In this document: positions 34,855 to 48,400 of the stretch, one piece after another | Layout of the letters: every line of letters begins with the position of its first letter | Numbering within the stretch: position 1 is the stretch's first letter | Origin: Ophiodon elongatus | Lineage: Eukaryota; Chordata; Actinopteri; Perciformes; Hexagrammidae | DNA length: 64,000 bases | Assembly: GCA_016806645.1 (NCBI GenBank) | Contig: JACSYO010001980.1 | Span: 1,488,001-1,552,000 of the forward strand | Direction: 5' to 3' | The notes under the pieces: generated by a model | What the model was told of the DNA's origin: nothing | The model's input: only the letters and a program-made list of their open reading frames with translations | Database searches by the model: none | Translations under genes and position numbers: made by a program

Positions 34855-35060
34855 AGCTGAGAATGAGCCCTTCATATCTACATAGGGAGCGGGATTTCTT
34901 CATGGTGTCCACCATGTTGCACCGCCATGTTTCTACCGTAGCCCAGAACAAACAAACCAAACACTGGCTCTGGAGACAACCTTTTGCGTTTTTACATGAC
35001 CTTAAGGCCGTAGTTTTCAGATGCACCTGTGAAACTGCGGTAACGTGAGACGCAGACTGA
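34855..35060. repeat. Dispersed teleost repeat
   Basis: Contains GAGCCCTTCATATCTACATA, CACCATGTTGCACCGCCATG, CAAACACTGGCTCTGGAGAC and AAACTGCGGTAACGTGAG in order, which I recognise as a frequent fish interspersed repeat, probably a non-autonomous DNA element. Termini are not resolved. Confidence 0.6.
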
Positions 35061-37499
35061 CCGTGGTCAGTTATTTGATGGTTTGGTCAATGAGACAGAA
35101 ACAGTGTATAGGATAACAAACGTAAGGAACATTGATATGTCTGCATTTTTTATGAGCCACACAAAAAAACATTGAGATCGAACCTTGTCCTTACCAAATA
35201 AACTTTGAATTGCCTCCCATGATTAAACACACCTATATTTGCAGCCTATTGTTTATCACATTTTGTGTAGTGAGGCAGCTCATTCAGGACTGTTGTTGTG
35301 ATTTTCAACATGTAAATTATGCATTGACTAAAGTAAAATAAAGGCTTTGAGGGTTAGGACATTTGAGTTATTACCTCTCTACTTTCGAACACCCCCTTTG
35401 GGCCATTAAGGACCTCCACAAAACATGCCTAGAGGCAGATTACCAATCAATAAATTTTTTCATCATTACAAAAAAAGAAGAGAAGGATTTGCTTTGCGTT
35501 TGCAGCAGTGAGAAGATGCGCTTTTCTGTGTGTATTTAATCTTCTAATGCAGCCTTGTTTGGGATGCAGGGTCCGTCGCATGGGAAAAAAACCCTGGCAG
35601 TTGCTTCAGATGTACTTCATTTTATCCATCAGCTTTATTTATGTACTTAATATACTGATGTTAAGGTTTAGGAAGGGTGGTAAGTGTCCTTTGACGCTAT
35701 GTTAAGGGCCCCAACTGCTTTTTTGATGACAACTGACATCAAGATTAGTGTGACAATCGCTGGGTGTGATCTCACCCAAACTGATTCTGTGGTCACACAG
35801 CCTGACTTTACTCACTGCTTTTAAAATAGAAAATGTATATTATTTACACCAGTGCTTCCATGTGAATTGCTTTAGTCTCGCATCAAACAGCCACTTGCAG
35901 AAACACATCGGTATGTATGCACACCCATCCATATGTGTGACAGTTTCTGCTGAAGACCAAGTGCCCAGTCGGCCTCAGTTTAAAGTGTTTTTTTCTTTTG
36001 GGTGTTTTTCACTTCCTCTAGAAAAGTCTAAAAAGTCTTACAAAAAAAAACTTTTGATTGAACTACTCTGTTCACAAGGCAGGAAGAAGATTTTTTTCCA
36101 GCAAAAGGTTCCTGTTGATTCAGCTATTTTCAGTCCTGATGATGTGTTGGAGGCACTTGTGATTAAAAATGGACAATGTGCCACTGGTCTGTGTTTTTTT
36201 GGTGTTTTTTTGGTTATAATATCTCAACCTGGCATGACCTTGAAATTAATTCTCTTTCAGATTTTATTATTTTAAAGCACTTGGTAATTGCTTCATTTTG
36301 TGTATGCCATTAAAAGAGCAAATTACATTTTCTGTCTGGCTGCATCTCTCAATTACAGGAGTTAATTAAACCTATTTTACAATACATGTATCTAATCTGT
36401 TTCTTACTCTGTTGGGCTCTCTTTCAATACGCTCTATCAGCACACAGCAGTTTATAGCTTCATCTCTTGTGCCACATATGTGCTTTTTGCACAATCCCCA
36501 GACATAACAAAAACATAGAATTTCCCAAATGCCAACATCTTTTTTTTCTGGGTCTTTTCAACCAGGGTTGTTCAATTGATATTGGCGTCTATACTAAACA
36601 TAGCAGCGGTTGATGAAAAGGCATTACGTGAATGTAGCATTTTACACTGGTGTGTATCCATACGATCTCAATCTGTCCCACTGAATGTAAATACATATGT
36701 TCCTTGATGATAGTTATGGTTGGAGGAGCAGGCTTGCGATAGCAAAGTCAGCCTGTCCACGTCCTCGGAAAAAGAGTCATCTCGCTCAATTACTGCCACT
36801 TCAGTGACTTGAGTCCACTAATAATTACCCAAATGTTTTGGTGGAGCTGCTCAGTGGTGAAAATGCATACTAAGACTACTTTTAGAAGATTTCAAAGTTA
36901 CATAACACCAGGCAAGTGCAAAATATAGACGTGTGAATGTGTGTAACCTTCAAAAGCAAGTCTTCTCAAACCAACTGGAAAATTCCAGACATATTGCTTT
37001 CACACCTGTAGTTTGTTTAAGTCACTCTGTACAAAAGCCTCCTACCACAGGCTAATTTTATCAGGAGGGGTGATACATATTGTGTGGTGACTACGCCACT
37101 CATTCTTTTATTGATGAACTGCCAAAACACATGGAGTAGAATAGGGTTTTAAAAGTCTGGCAAAATTCAAGGCCAAAACTTCCCATGGGAATTAACAGAA
37201 AATAATGTGAATAAGATGGCAATATAGTGGTTATTTGATCAGGCTGTATTTACCATGTCATATGCAGATAGAAAGCAACCTTTTACCATATTATAAACAC
37301 ACATAATCCATTCATTTGTTAAATACATACCATATGAAATGTGCCATGTGGTGAGTTAATAAGTTTGCAAGTTAACTAATGGGGAAAAGTACTTGTAAAA
37401 TCTGAGCCGCCAAAAAGAGTATGAACTAATTATAAAAGAAATGTTTTGCTATAAAGAATACATGGAAATAGATTAATTAAAACTACTCACATAATTCAA
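35061..37499. other. Intergenic DNA, nothing recognised
   Basis: The 169-residue plus-strand frame 35766-36275 has no domain, low-complexity Lys/Phe runs and no supporting splice or start context, so no gene is called. Confidence 0.4.
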
Positions 37500-37700
37500 T
37501 TAAAGTTATTTTGTATAGCCCAAATTAAAAATTTGTCTCAGATGGCTTTACAATCTGTACACATACGACATCCTCTGTCTCGGGACCTCACATATGCACA
37601 GGAAAAACTCCCCCCAAAAAAACTTTAACGGGGAGAAAAAGGGAAGAAACCTTAGGGAGAGCAACAGAGGAGGATCCCTCTATCAGGATGGAGAGACTTA
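37500..37700 (-). mobile_element. Retroposon 3' tail, reverse copy
   Basis: Reverse complement of the tail at 18740-19440: here TTTGTATAGCCCAAATTAAA, TTTACAATCTGTACACATAC, GACATCCTCTGTCTCGGGAC, AACTCCCCCCAAAAAAACTT and GGAAGAAACCTTAGGGAGAG in order. No coding capacity. Confidence 0.75.
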
Positions 37701-37779
37701 GCATGCTCAATCCATCTACATCCCACATGGTAACAGCTAGAGTTACAAATTTCCAGCTGCCTTTTGTTAGACAATTTGT

Positions 37780-38600
37780 TTCAAGCCAAAAAGCAAGCAG
37801 ATGCAAAACAGTAAGAAACAGACTGTGAGTCAGACAAAGGCCAAATATAATGGTGGCATTTAATTTCCGTGGTCCTTCCACCACGCAGTATCCCCACCTT
37901 ACCTTGAGTACTTCAGAACTAAGAACCAAGAATCTAAAACCAAAAATAAAAAATGCAAACTGAAAATAAGAAAAAAGACGAAAGACATACAATCACACTA
38001 AATCTATGATGTTTGATGCAAATCACATTTCTTTACATTTCATATGGGAGCTCTTTGGCATACTAATTTGGGATTGTTCTTTGTGTTTTTTAACAGATGC
38101 AATGAATCCCATATACTGACTATACACCCAGAGAAAGCCTTTTACTAATTCTAGCCGTTTTTAATGTCCCCCAGAAACCTTTGTGTTGTAACTTAGTTCC
38201 ATTGTACTGTATGGCTTGCAGCATTTCTGCTTAGATTTTCTGCATTTACTGTGCGTTTCTTTATGCCACATACTCCATTTAAAATTTGTAAATGGGTTTC
38301 TAAATTTGTTGGAGTTTTGTCTGTGCTGCATTCATGTGTAGGTCTAAATCACAGACTAAAAAAAGCTGCAAATATTGTACTCTGACAATATTGAATTTTT
38401 GTCATGTTCCGAAAATGCATATGAACAATAAAAATAGATATTTTTTTTACTGCAGCTACTTCTGTGCCTTTATCAGGGAATGGCTAGGCCTTCATGTTCA
38501 AAAACAAAACAAAAAACAGAGAAAGAAAAGTGTAGCATGTTCAGTGGAGTGCAAAATATGATAGGACAGTGGGAAATGAGGGCATTCACAGGCCCATTAT
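37780..38600 (+). repeat. Unclassified repeat family, copy A
   Basis: Collinear with 40490-41305 over several blocks: AAACTGAAAATAAGAAA, GGGAGCTCTTTG/TGGAGCTCTTTG, AATGTCCCCCA, AAAAAAGCTGCAAAT, GAATGCATATGAACAA-like, CTGTGCCTTTATCAGGGAA, and ATATGATAGGACAG followed by GGGAAATGAGG. Its 5' part (37786-37862) also matches 38825-38901. Confidence 0.75.
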
Positions 38601-38814
38601 ATCATAGTATATCCCCATCCTTTTCACTTAAAAAATAAATAAAAAAGGATGTTGAAATAGTCTTTCTTGTGAATGGAACACTGTTTCTACTCATTATGAA
38701 ATTGTAAAGTGTTGCCACTTCATGCTTTCCCTGGTTCTACTAGCTCAACATTTTAAAAGCTTACATTTATGTTTTTAAAGCCATGACCTTTCATGTGCGG
38801 GAAGCAACAGTTTG

Positions 38815-38905
38815 TTACTAGCAACTCTGCCAGAAAGCGAGCAGATGCAAAGCTGGCTGCAAGTCAGACGGAGACCAACTATAATGAAGCAGTGATAAAT
38901 AAAGA
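38815..38905 (+). repeat. Unclassified repeat family, copy B (5' part only)
   Basis: Matches the start of copy A: CCAGAAAGCGAGCAGATGCA, then AAGTCAGACGGAGACCAACT and ATAATGAAGCAGTGATAAAT. Confidence 0.6.
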
Positions 38906-40154
38906 ATATTTCATTTTGAGATAATAAAATGGCTTTTTGCACTGTAAACTGCAGAGTGAAAACCGTAACAGGGTCTGGTCAGTTTCATAAACAGGGATTC
39001 ATGGCGCTTGTCACCTTGTCGGAAGAAACTTTTACGAGCATAGGAGCGAAGGCCTAAAAGACCATTGATGGAGAATCCGCTCTCTTTCTCTGTCTCTCAT
39101 AAAAACCAAGAGAATAGGTCCACTGTGACACAGAGGATGTCTTTAAACGATTACACATGAAGGTCACTATGTGCCATTTTGTTCTGCAAGTAACACACGG
39201 TATAAATATTTAACTTTAACCCTCATGTAAGGTTAACCGTAGCTGTAAATGTTTGACCAACATTCAAGTATACAGTGTCACCACCTTTTTATTATTGTTT
39301 CATTATGTAATAGTATTTTAAAGACTATTCTTTTAAGTACCACGTCTCCGCTGTACTTGAAAGACTAATTATCGCACCTACCTCGATATCATTTAATTAT
39401 ACATAAGACTACTGATAATAACTAATTGCAAAAAAACAAAAAGCACTGTACTTTTTACGTAAGATCACAGCTGCATATTCAACCACATACACTAAGGAAG
39501 TCACTTCAGAAAATCTCTCTTGCAGGCCACATTTCTTTTTTTTTAAGGGAGCATTTCTGCACTTGCTATAGGTTTAAATTCCTTTGTGGCACCTGTCATT
39601 TCTATCGGCAGGTGATAGAAATGGATGCCACTTTTGTCCAACCTCCGCAATCTGGATGTGATAGTGCTGTGGAGTAGATTGGTGAATAATATGCTTGTTT
39701 TTGATCAAAGTCACCAAACTTGATAATTTCTTGCAGTATTTGCAAAAAATCAGGCAGCTTGTTTACTTCTGTGAACAATCGGGATTCATCTATAACTGGG
39801 AGAACTGATTATAGCCTTTCTCACAGATTCTCTCCAAAACCTTCCTGTATGTCTATATAGACTATTTCAATCTGTACAATGAGGTGTATATCTTTCACTG
39901 CCATGTCGCTCTTCACTTCTGTTTTAATATATCGAGATATATCGAGAAGTGCTATTATCTTGGATGATACAATTTACATTTCTAGTGACTCAGAAGTACT
40001 TTTCTCTTTGATGATGATCATTGTAGGGTCATTTTTACACATGACTCCTCATACAGATTCTATTATTAGCTAGAAAAGTTAAAATGCTGTAAAGAAATGT
40101 GCTTAAGGAATATTTATTTAAGAATAGGTTTTTGTGGATATGTTAAAAATTATA
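38906..40154. other. Intergenic DNA, nothing recognised
   Basis: No coding or repeat signature found between copies B and C. Confidence 0.4.
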
Positions 40155-40330
40155 TAGGGTGTTTCTAGGATGTTTTTTTGGATGGTTGCTATGGTGTTGC
40201 AGGACGTTTCTTGGGTGTTGCTGGGTTTTTTGGAAAGACTGATGGTCATTTTGGATGGTTGTGGTAGCTAGCAAAAATGGCATGGTTGCTGTGGTGACTT
40301 CCCACAGGATATTATTATAAGGTTACTAGC
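40155..40330. repeat. Degenerate GGTTGCTATGGTGTTGC-type repeat
   Basis: Variants of GGTTGCTATGGTGTTGC recur: GATGGTTGCTATGGTGTTGC, TTGGGTGTTGCTGGG, ATGGTTGTGGTAGC, ATGGTTGCTGTGGTG. A common simple-type repeat of fish DNA. Confidence 0.6.
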
Positions 40331-40484
40331 TTTAGACCTTTTTTCTCTTTTTTTCAGTGGAGCATCACTATTATACCATCTCAATAAAATGTTGACAATA
40401 AAAGTTGATCGTGACATTTAACTTCTCACTGTACCATACAGAATCCCCAGTGTATGACCAAGCTCAGAAAAGCAGAGAAGCGCA

Positions 40485-41305
40485 ATGCGCAAACTGAAAA
40501 TCTAAAACCAAAAAGATAAACGCAAACTGAAAATAAGAAACAAAACCAAAAGATAAAGCCTACAGTCAATTTCCTTGCGTTGTACATTGGAGCTCTTTGT
40601 CATATTTTGGAATGATATTAATTTGGGGTTGCAGTTGTTGTGGGTTGATATGCAATTCCACAGTTCTTTGCGTTTTTATTAGCACACAGGTATTGTCTTT
40701 ACACCTAAAGTGAGCCTTTAACTAAATTCCATCAGTTTTTAAAAGTGAAAGATCTGAAATTGGGAGGATTTCGATTGCCTCTCAACATGTCGACGGCGAA
40801 CTGGCGGCTCATAGCAAACTATGCCAACATTGCAAACAATTTGTGAAAGTGCTGACAGAGCTAACAGCGTTTACCTGAGGGGGAACCGGAGGGATGGTGC
40901 ATTACTTCACTATATCTTTACATAGCAAAGAGTTGTTTGCTACTATAATAATGCTCCGATGGTAAATGCAGCTCCTTTAATGTCCCCCAAAAACTTCTAT
41001 TGTGTTTTCACTTAGCTCTGTTGTTCTGTATGGCTCGCTGCAAAAAAAAGCTGCAAATGTTGTACTCCAACAATATCGCCTTTTTGGTTTTCATTATCGT
41101 ACTGATTTCCTGAGAAAAAAACAATGTTCAGCGAATGCATATGAACAACAAAAGCTGACTATCACTGCAGCTAATTCTGTGCCTTTATCAGGGAAAGGCT
41201 GCATGTTTAAAAACAAAAAAACAGAGAGAGAAGAGTCTAGCAGATTCAGTGGAGTGCTAAATATGATAGGACAGAGGGAAATGAGGACATTTGCAGGCCA
41301 CGCTG
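40485..41305 (+). repeat. Unclassified repeat family, copy C
   Basis: Collinear with copy A as described there, with an extra block at about 40740-40970 (ACAGAGCTAACAGCGTTTAC, GAGGGGGAACCGGAGGGATG) absent from copy A. The 129-residue frame at 41002-41391 runs through it and shows no domain. Confidence 0.75.
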
Positions 41306-41343
41306 TGTGCTGCTCTAAGGTTTTTAATCATGTCACAATTGAA

Positions 41344-41374
41344 GTGTGTGTGTGTGCCTGTGTGTGTGTGTGTG
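41344..41374. repeat. (TG)n microsatellite
   Basis: Interrupted TG tract. Confidence 0.9.
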
Positions 41375-43746
41375 AGCAAAACACAAGATAAAATATTAGA
41401 CTGCAGTTTTTTTCAGGTGAAAACAGCACTTTCTAAGATATTTTATGCAGCACTACAGTGAAGAAGTAATATATTAAAACAGTCTTACTGGCAGTTAGAG
41501 GGGCTATTACAGTATTAATAGCACTTTAAAATCTAATCATGAGCGTAAAATATTTTGCAGAGGAGAAACTTTTACCTGAAGACTGCCTGAAAAAGGTTGA
41601 GATGGAACTACTTTATACTTGTATCAGCTCGTCCGCACCCTCTCTTTGTGTCTTTATCTTTTCCCCTTTTTTCTCTCTCCTGCATTTCAGATGAGGATAC
41701 TACAGGTTCACAGAAAAAGAGCAGCGGCATCCTCTGCAATGTGCGAATGGGGGAAAGTAAAGAAAGTCATCTGCACACAGCAGCAACCATGTCTTCCAAA
41801 CATTTGTGATGAGTGAGCAGCCGTGTAGCTCTGTGTCAGACCTGCAGGCCTAAATACTGTATTTCCATGCCCAGAGGAGAAGCTCACCCCCTACCCCTTG
41901 TTTTAGCTGGCAGATGTTTTCTTACCCATGGGAGCCTCCGGTTCACATTCTTCCTGTTCTGCCTTGAAGAGGAGAGCCCCAGCATCCAAATTTAGACACA
42001 GTATATCACAGTAATTGACTCTATTTCTGTTCTCTATACAAGCAGCCCTGTTTTCTAACAAGTACATGCCACAAAAGACTCGCAATACCAACTGGATTGA
42101 ACAACAAAAAATGTTTGTTATCATTTTTATTATTAAGTGTATTTCAAAGTATTAACAGTTTAACAGAGGCAGGCTCTGTTCAGGAGTTATGAGTGAAAGA
42201 AGTGTTTTACAAATAGAAATAGTGTGGCTTTTTCCCACCAAAAACTCACCAATTTATTGTAAAATAATGATTTAAGATATAGCTAACAGACTAAAATTAG
42301 AAGCATTAGAGGTAATGAGTATAAAATATGCATTTTTCTTACATAGCAGCATTGAATAGACATAGTTTGTATAAAAATATATATGTTGTCAAACAACTTA
42401 CACATAAGAGAGACCAAAGCCACAGATTGACGAGGACAAATAAAAAAAAAAAAAAAACATCCTACATAAAGTGAAAATAAGCAGGAAAAAACCTCTGGGA
42501 AAGCCTGCAGCAAACTATGGGGCACATTGCCTGCTGGAGTCCCTCGATGCAGAAAACTGGAGGCCACAGATAGAGTCCCTCCAACCTGTTTGGATCTCAG
42601 TGAACTGAACAGAAATAGACCCTGCAGACTGTAGAGTAGTGGGCAGGATGGAGAAGTAAATCGGTGGGCAAAAGAGAGAGACAGAGAGAAAGACAGATAG
42701 TGAGCCAAAACAGGAGGCAGTATGCAAGGTGACAGATTGGCCCAAGCTCGGAGGGTGTACTTTCACCAGGCAGCATGTCTGTTTCCCATGGCCAAGGGCT
42801 TCTTCAGATGGCCATCTATTTCAGCTGAACCCTTTTCTGCTGTTATTTTTACTGCAATATCACAGCCGCCTGTCCTACTTACTGTATGACACAAGTGGTA
42901 GAGGGTAAAGCCATATTCTAGCTGACTCAACAGCCTAATCCAATCACATGATAAAGTCCCCTGATAACTGATTGTCTGTCAAATATCTATATTTTATCCC
43001 AGATTGAGAGAATCAATCAGTTATGTTCTCAAAGTAAGGGCAAGGCCCTCAATGTTTAGCTTTCAGCTGCCATGTTAAGTTTACACTAAGTTTTCTGGAG
43101 CAAAACATTTCTCTGACCTCCTGGTGGAGGGGTGCAATGATAAAATTAAATTTAAAAAACGGCTTCAGAGAAAGAATTAGGACTATAGTGAGCAGTTTTG
43201 GATGAACAAAGGTCTGAAATTAATCAATCTGAAATTGAGACTTTCAAAAGCAAAAATCCTTAGAAGATGAACGATGGGATGTAAAACAAAAAACAGTTAA
43301 TCAAAATGTAATCACTTAGTAGCAATTTCTTGGACTTAGTCATATTGCACAGCTTGTGATGAGACATTTTTCCTGCACATCCAACTGTGAGGGACATGCT
43401 GCATTGTGCGATTTCAGAGCAGTTTAGGGGGGCTTTGTAGATCCTCAAGGACATCTAAACTAATACATCAGCTATCCCGTGATTATCTGGCAAACCACCA
43501 TGCAACTCTTCCAGTAACATGAAAACTCTAATATTTAAACTTTTAATGGATGTCATCATCTAGAGCAAATCCCGACAGCTATGTTTACACAGAACTTCAT
43601 TGTAAACCTGATACTAGGATACTAGGGTAAACTGGTCGCACATTTAAGCATCATAACCAAATTATACACACAGGTAATATCACAATCCAATTACAAGAAA
43701 CCTGGTAAACATGCCTCTGGCTTACTTTAATAGTATGTGCCAGGTG
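41375..43746. other. Intergenic DNA, nothing recognised
   Basis: Open frames at 42283-42766 on the minus strand are low-complexity and unsupported. Confidence 0.4.
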
Positions 43747-43822
43747 TATGTATGTATGTATGCATGTATGTATGTATGTATGTATGCATGTGTGTATGTA
43801 TGTATGTATGTATATATATATA
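43747..43822. repeat. (ATGT)n tetranucleotide repeat ending in (TA)n
   Basis: ATGT units with occasional ATGC, then TATATATATA. Confidence 0.95.
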
Positions 43823-44699
43823 TATGGTTCAACAAATACTTGGTGATGCGATTGTAAGTCTGACCTCTGGATATAGGGGGGCGGCCTCTCAGACCACCAA
43901 GGAGCTTCGACAGCCAAACAGGTGCCCATAGGGTGAAATTATGCTGTGAGATGGTGATAAGGTCAGAGTAGAAAAAAAAAAAGGACGAATACAATGTTAC
44001 GCAACGTCAACTGAAAAGTGAGCTCTCGTTCAATACATAATACAGAGGACACCTATCAAATGACGGATCTGCATATGTGTGCACAAGAAATCAGATACAC
44101 TCACCATGGCGCATACACTCATAAAATAAACATATGCAGTTATACATAATCTCTGTTAACCTTTAAGTAGTTGTTTTTAGGGTGCACTAAGGTGAATGGT
44201 ACAAATTCCTGAATGCAATTAATGACTAATAATGTGTAGTATCTAAGGAGCAAGCGGGAGTGAGTGCCAGAATAATAAAGACAAACTCACCCTTGGAAAG
44301 GTTATAGCTAAAATAAATGTGAAGATGAAATAACAGCAGGTCTATAGATCATTTCACACTAAGCCAAGCGTGTAGAATGTACCGGATGAAATGAGATAAA
44401 CAACAAGTGCTCCAATGGAACAAAAGGCAAATGGACACTGACATACTGATGCTAATACACACACGTGACAAAGCAGTGCAGCATGTCATCACACATTATG
44501 TTCAGCCACATGACTGTGTCACCTTGACAAATATAAAATGTTAATACATCCAACACTTTTGCTGATGTTGGCCTAATGACAAGAAAGCCATTAAGCAAGA
44601 GTAAGAAAAACTGAAGTACAGCACAATCTGTCTCCTGTACCAAGTTCAACATATTCATGATATTTACTTTGAGACTGGCACTTTAATCTTAACCCAGAA

Positions 44700-45425
44700 T
44701 AATTCATCATATGGTTTTGTTATCATCTGGCTCAGTTAACACAGGATTATGTATCACCTATATTTAACCTGGATTATGCATCACCTGGTTGTTAACCCAT
44801 GATTATGCATCACCTACACCTATTACACATCACCTATATAGCCATGATTATGCATTATCTGGTTTTGTTAGCCCAAGATTATGTATAAACCTACCTCTGC
44901 TAACCCAAGATTATATATTATCTGGGTTTTTTAACCCAAGATTATGTATCACCTTCCTCAATATACCCAGGATTATGTATTATCTGGCTTTGTTAACCTA
45001 TAATTGTGTAATGCCTGGTTTTGTTAAACCAAGATTATGTATCACCTGCCTTGGTTAACACAGGATTATGTATCACCTTGCTCTGTTAACCCAGGATTTT
45101 AAATCACCGGGTTATGTAAACCCAGGATTATGCATCACTTGATTTTGTTAACCCAGAATTATACATCACCTGGCTCTGGTGATCAAGATTATGTATCACC
45201 TGGCTCTTGCACCTTGGATTATGTATCCCCTGGCTGTATTACCACATTATGCAACACCATGAGTTGTTAACCCAAGATTATTTGCACCTGCTGCTGTTAA
45301 AGCCCTATTATTCTTCACCTGGCATTGTTAACCCAAGATCATGTTTAACCTGGTTGTTTTGAACCCAGAGAATTTATCAGATGATGTAATTAACATTGGA
45401 TTGTTCATCACCTGGCTTTGTTACC
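44700..45425. repeat. Degenerate 31-32 bp minisatellite, about 22 units
   Basis: The unit approximates TTAACCCAGGATTATGTATC followed by ACCTGGCTTTG. GATTATG recurs roughly every 27-33 bases from 44744 onward, with the partner phrase ATCACCTGG between. Units differ by many substitutions and small indels, so the array is old. Two units make about 63 bp, which is why a reading frame with a 21-residue period appears at 44789-45058. Confidence 0.9.
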
Positions 45426-48400
45426 CACTTTCTGTTAACATTAAAGAGTTGCTGTCTGTAACAAAAAGGGATCAATAGATCAAGAGCAACCCTAATAATA
45501 GATCCACTGCACTGATCCACAATGGGAAAGAACGGCGCTGCAGTGGAAAATGTAATCTGATTCAGTGGAATAAAACATCTGGAGTGTGTGAGCACACAAC
45601 TCGAATATAGAAGGATAACATAGATGTAAAAACTGTCAAAAACATCATGTTATTTGTACATTATATATGGATTACTATATTGTTGTTTACAAAGAATTAT
45701 AATGAGTTCATATTAGCGAAGCAAAGAATTAACAGAAGAAATGTATTAGCCAACTGTTTCTGCTGCTCAGAATAGAGAGGTCTACTCGAGAAAACAGTCT
45801 AAAAATGTCCATACCTGTCCCTGCCAGGGATCTGACTGATGAGTAGGACGACTTGGTAGCGTAAACTACACCAAATAAGGGTAGCTGTGCAACAGATGGT
45901 ACCATGGTGATTTCTTCCAGTTAACAGTGAGTCACCACCACCAGTGAGAGATGGAAAAGCTGTGTTCAGCTGTGCAGAGACGGCTAGCTAACCTATTTTG
46001 TTTCATAAGACAGGCCCCCGGAATCAGCTAGTTAGCATAAAAGCAGTCGGATTTGGTTTCTTTTGACACCTATGACATCACAAACTAATTATATATATTT
46101 GATGTCATTTCCCAAAACACCTAGAAAAAGCCATGGTAAGTGAAAGTAAGTGCTTGCAAAGACATAATTAATATATTAGGATAGTTCACTTTTAGTATAC
46201 GCTGAAGTAGAATTGACTCTCTGATCACACACACAAAAAAAAAAACTGTGCACAGTGGTAGACATTCATGCCAACAAAGTAGGTCTTCCTCCTACATAGA
46301 TTCTATGAATAGAACAGAGACAGCACCTTCCCTCAGGTGTATTGTAAATATAGGCTTTGCTTTTTTCATTCAAAGAAAATAGCAGTACTTCTCTTCTTTG
46401 GAGCGCCAATAATGAGTTTTTTAGAATGAATGAATATATTTTAGGTAGATATTTACAAGATTTAGTAAGTCATAATTTAGGATTCAAAAAGTTGCAGGAT
46501 CACTATCCCTTTGATGATTGACTGATGAGGATCGGTCAGCTTTGAACGTTAGAAGTTTTGAAATGTTAAAAATCGATTAAAGGATTTTACAGGTCGTGAG
46601 AAGACAGAGATACACTGATGGAGATTGCCACAGCTCTTTCAACTTTTTGTGACTTTACCAGGGCTATTATATCGGTTCTTTTCCTGTGATTTAAATCTTG
46701 ACATTGACTGATGTCACCTGCTCCAACTCTGGCAGACAGCCTGGAAAGAGGGAGCCTACCAATTTACACAGGTATTTCTCAAACCAGGACAAATTACAAG
46801 ATGAGTTTTGCTCTTACTTTTCGGGGACTGTTCCATCAGGATAACTAAATTATTCTGTTCTTGAAAGGATATGAATTACTCAAGTCTTTTACTGTGGTTG
46901 TAGTTACTTAATTTCCTTAAGTGTTTCAAAGACAGTTTGTGGCGACTGATTGCCAAAAGCCTCAAGAGTAAATGAACACACACAATAAGATGGCTCAAGA
47001 TTGTCAAGAAAGCTTAATTAATGCATGTAGCGTTCAATTAAATTTAACTGGATCTGCAGTTAATACATCCTCAAGGTCAGAGAGCAACGAATGAAACATT
47101 ATTCCTCTGCTTCATTTGGTAAAAACAGCTGAGCAGCAGAACTGAAAGGTTCCAGAAAGGTGTCTGGGATTTCATCATTGTGACTTATATTCCTGCCAAA
47201 ATAGTCCTGAAAAGCAGCCACTTTCAGCAACACACTCCCAAAAGTCTGACTGGCACAATTAAAGTGTCACCATAACACATTAAATTTCCAGATTTCCATA
47301 TAGTGCAGACTCACAGAGCTATCCATGCCATTATTGGCTTGTCAGATGCCCATCGATCACAACATCCAAAAGATAAATGCAAATTAGACCCATGAGAAGT
47401 CTGTGAAATAGATGCAATATGAACAGTCTGCACATATACAAATAAATCAAGTCAAAGCACCATATGCAATATAGGGCTTCACAATATAAGTTATTATTTT
47501 ATGTTCAGTTTAAAGTTCAAATTGTTCAATAAATGAAGGTTGGACATTATTTTCTTTTCATACGTATCATTATCGCCATATTCAACAACGTTATGGCATA
47601 CTGCGTATTTTCCTTAAATGGCACAGCCCTAAAGCACGAGTCTTTTTATAAACTGCAAATATTCAGAAATGTGCAAGTCTGTGACACTGAACTGAACCTT
47701 GTACATGTGGTTTCCCACTATAAGCAGGGAGGATCCCCAAGCAGTTATAAAGCATTTGTTATGTTGAAGTTGTGTGAGGTTGCACACGTTTCTTGATTAG
47801 AACTGCTCAGGGTCAACACGGCTGGAGACGAAGACTGCACTGACCTTTTCCTCTGAGGTTTTGCAACCTTGTCACCAGGGTCTTGCAGCTAACTGGTTCA
47901 CCTCTACGTGATAGAGGTCATGCTCTGAATGCAGTCACTGATGACACATCTATAGCCCCTTGAGCAGCAATCAATCATATCTAGGCAATCATATTTATAG
48001 TCATGGCCAGTTTTAAGCAACTTAGGTGTGCTGAAAGGTCATTTGAGGCGTTTGGACAGTGAAAATCAACACATTAGTATACAGCCTTGGGTCTGACCTC
48101 TCCATCTGATAGAGACGCTGTTTTAATTAATTAGTGTTCAACTCAGTTGACGAATGGACATCTGACAGAGCACACTCTCTATTAATTCCCCCCCTAGTGT
48201 TTGGAAACAAGTTATAAACATTTAAATGATCTTTTAAGCAAACAAACAGTTGCTTAGTTAAGCAAACAGCAGTTAAGGGGCAACATTATCATTCAGTCGT
48301 ATTTCTGGCCATGTGGCAAACCTATGTCCAGTATCAACACTCTCTTAATCATGGAGTTTTACTTTTTTTCTTCTGAATCCCTTTATTTATCCATCTTATC

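Noticed and set aside
35766..36275. 169-residue plus-strand frame
   Set aside because: No recognisable family, homopolymeric A/T tracts inside, no supporting exon signals.
41002..41391. 129-residue plus-strand frame
   Set aside because: Overlaps repeat copy C and ends in a TG microsatellite; the frame is not kept in copy A.
44700..45425. Possible CRISPR-like array
   Set aside because: Units are adjacent with no unique spacers, strongly diverged, and the genome is a vertebrate; it is a minisatellite.
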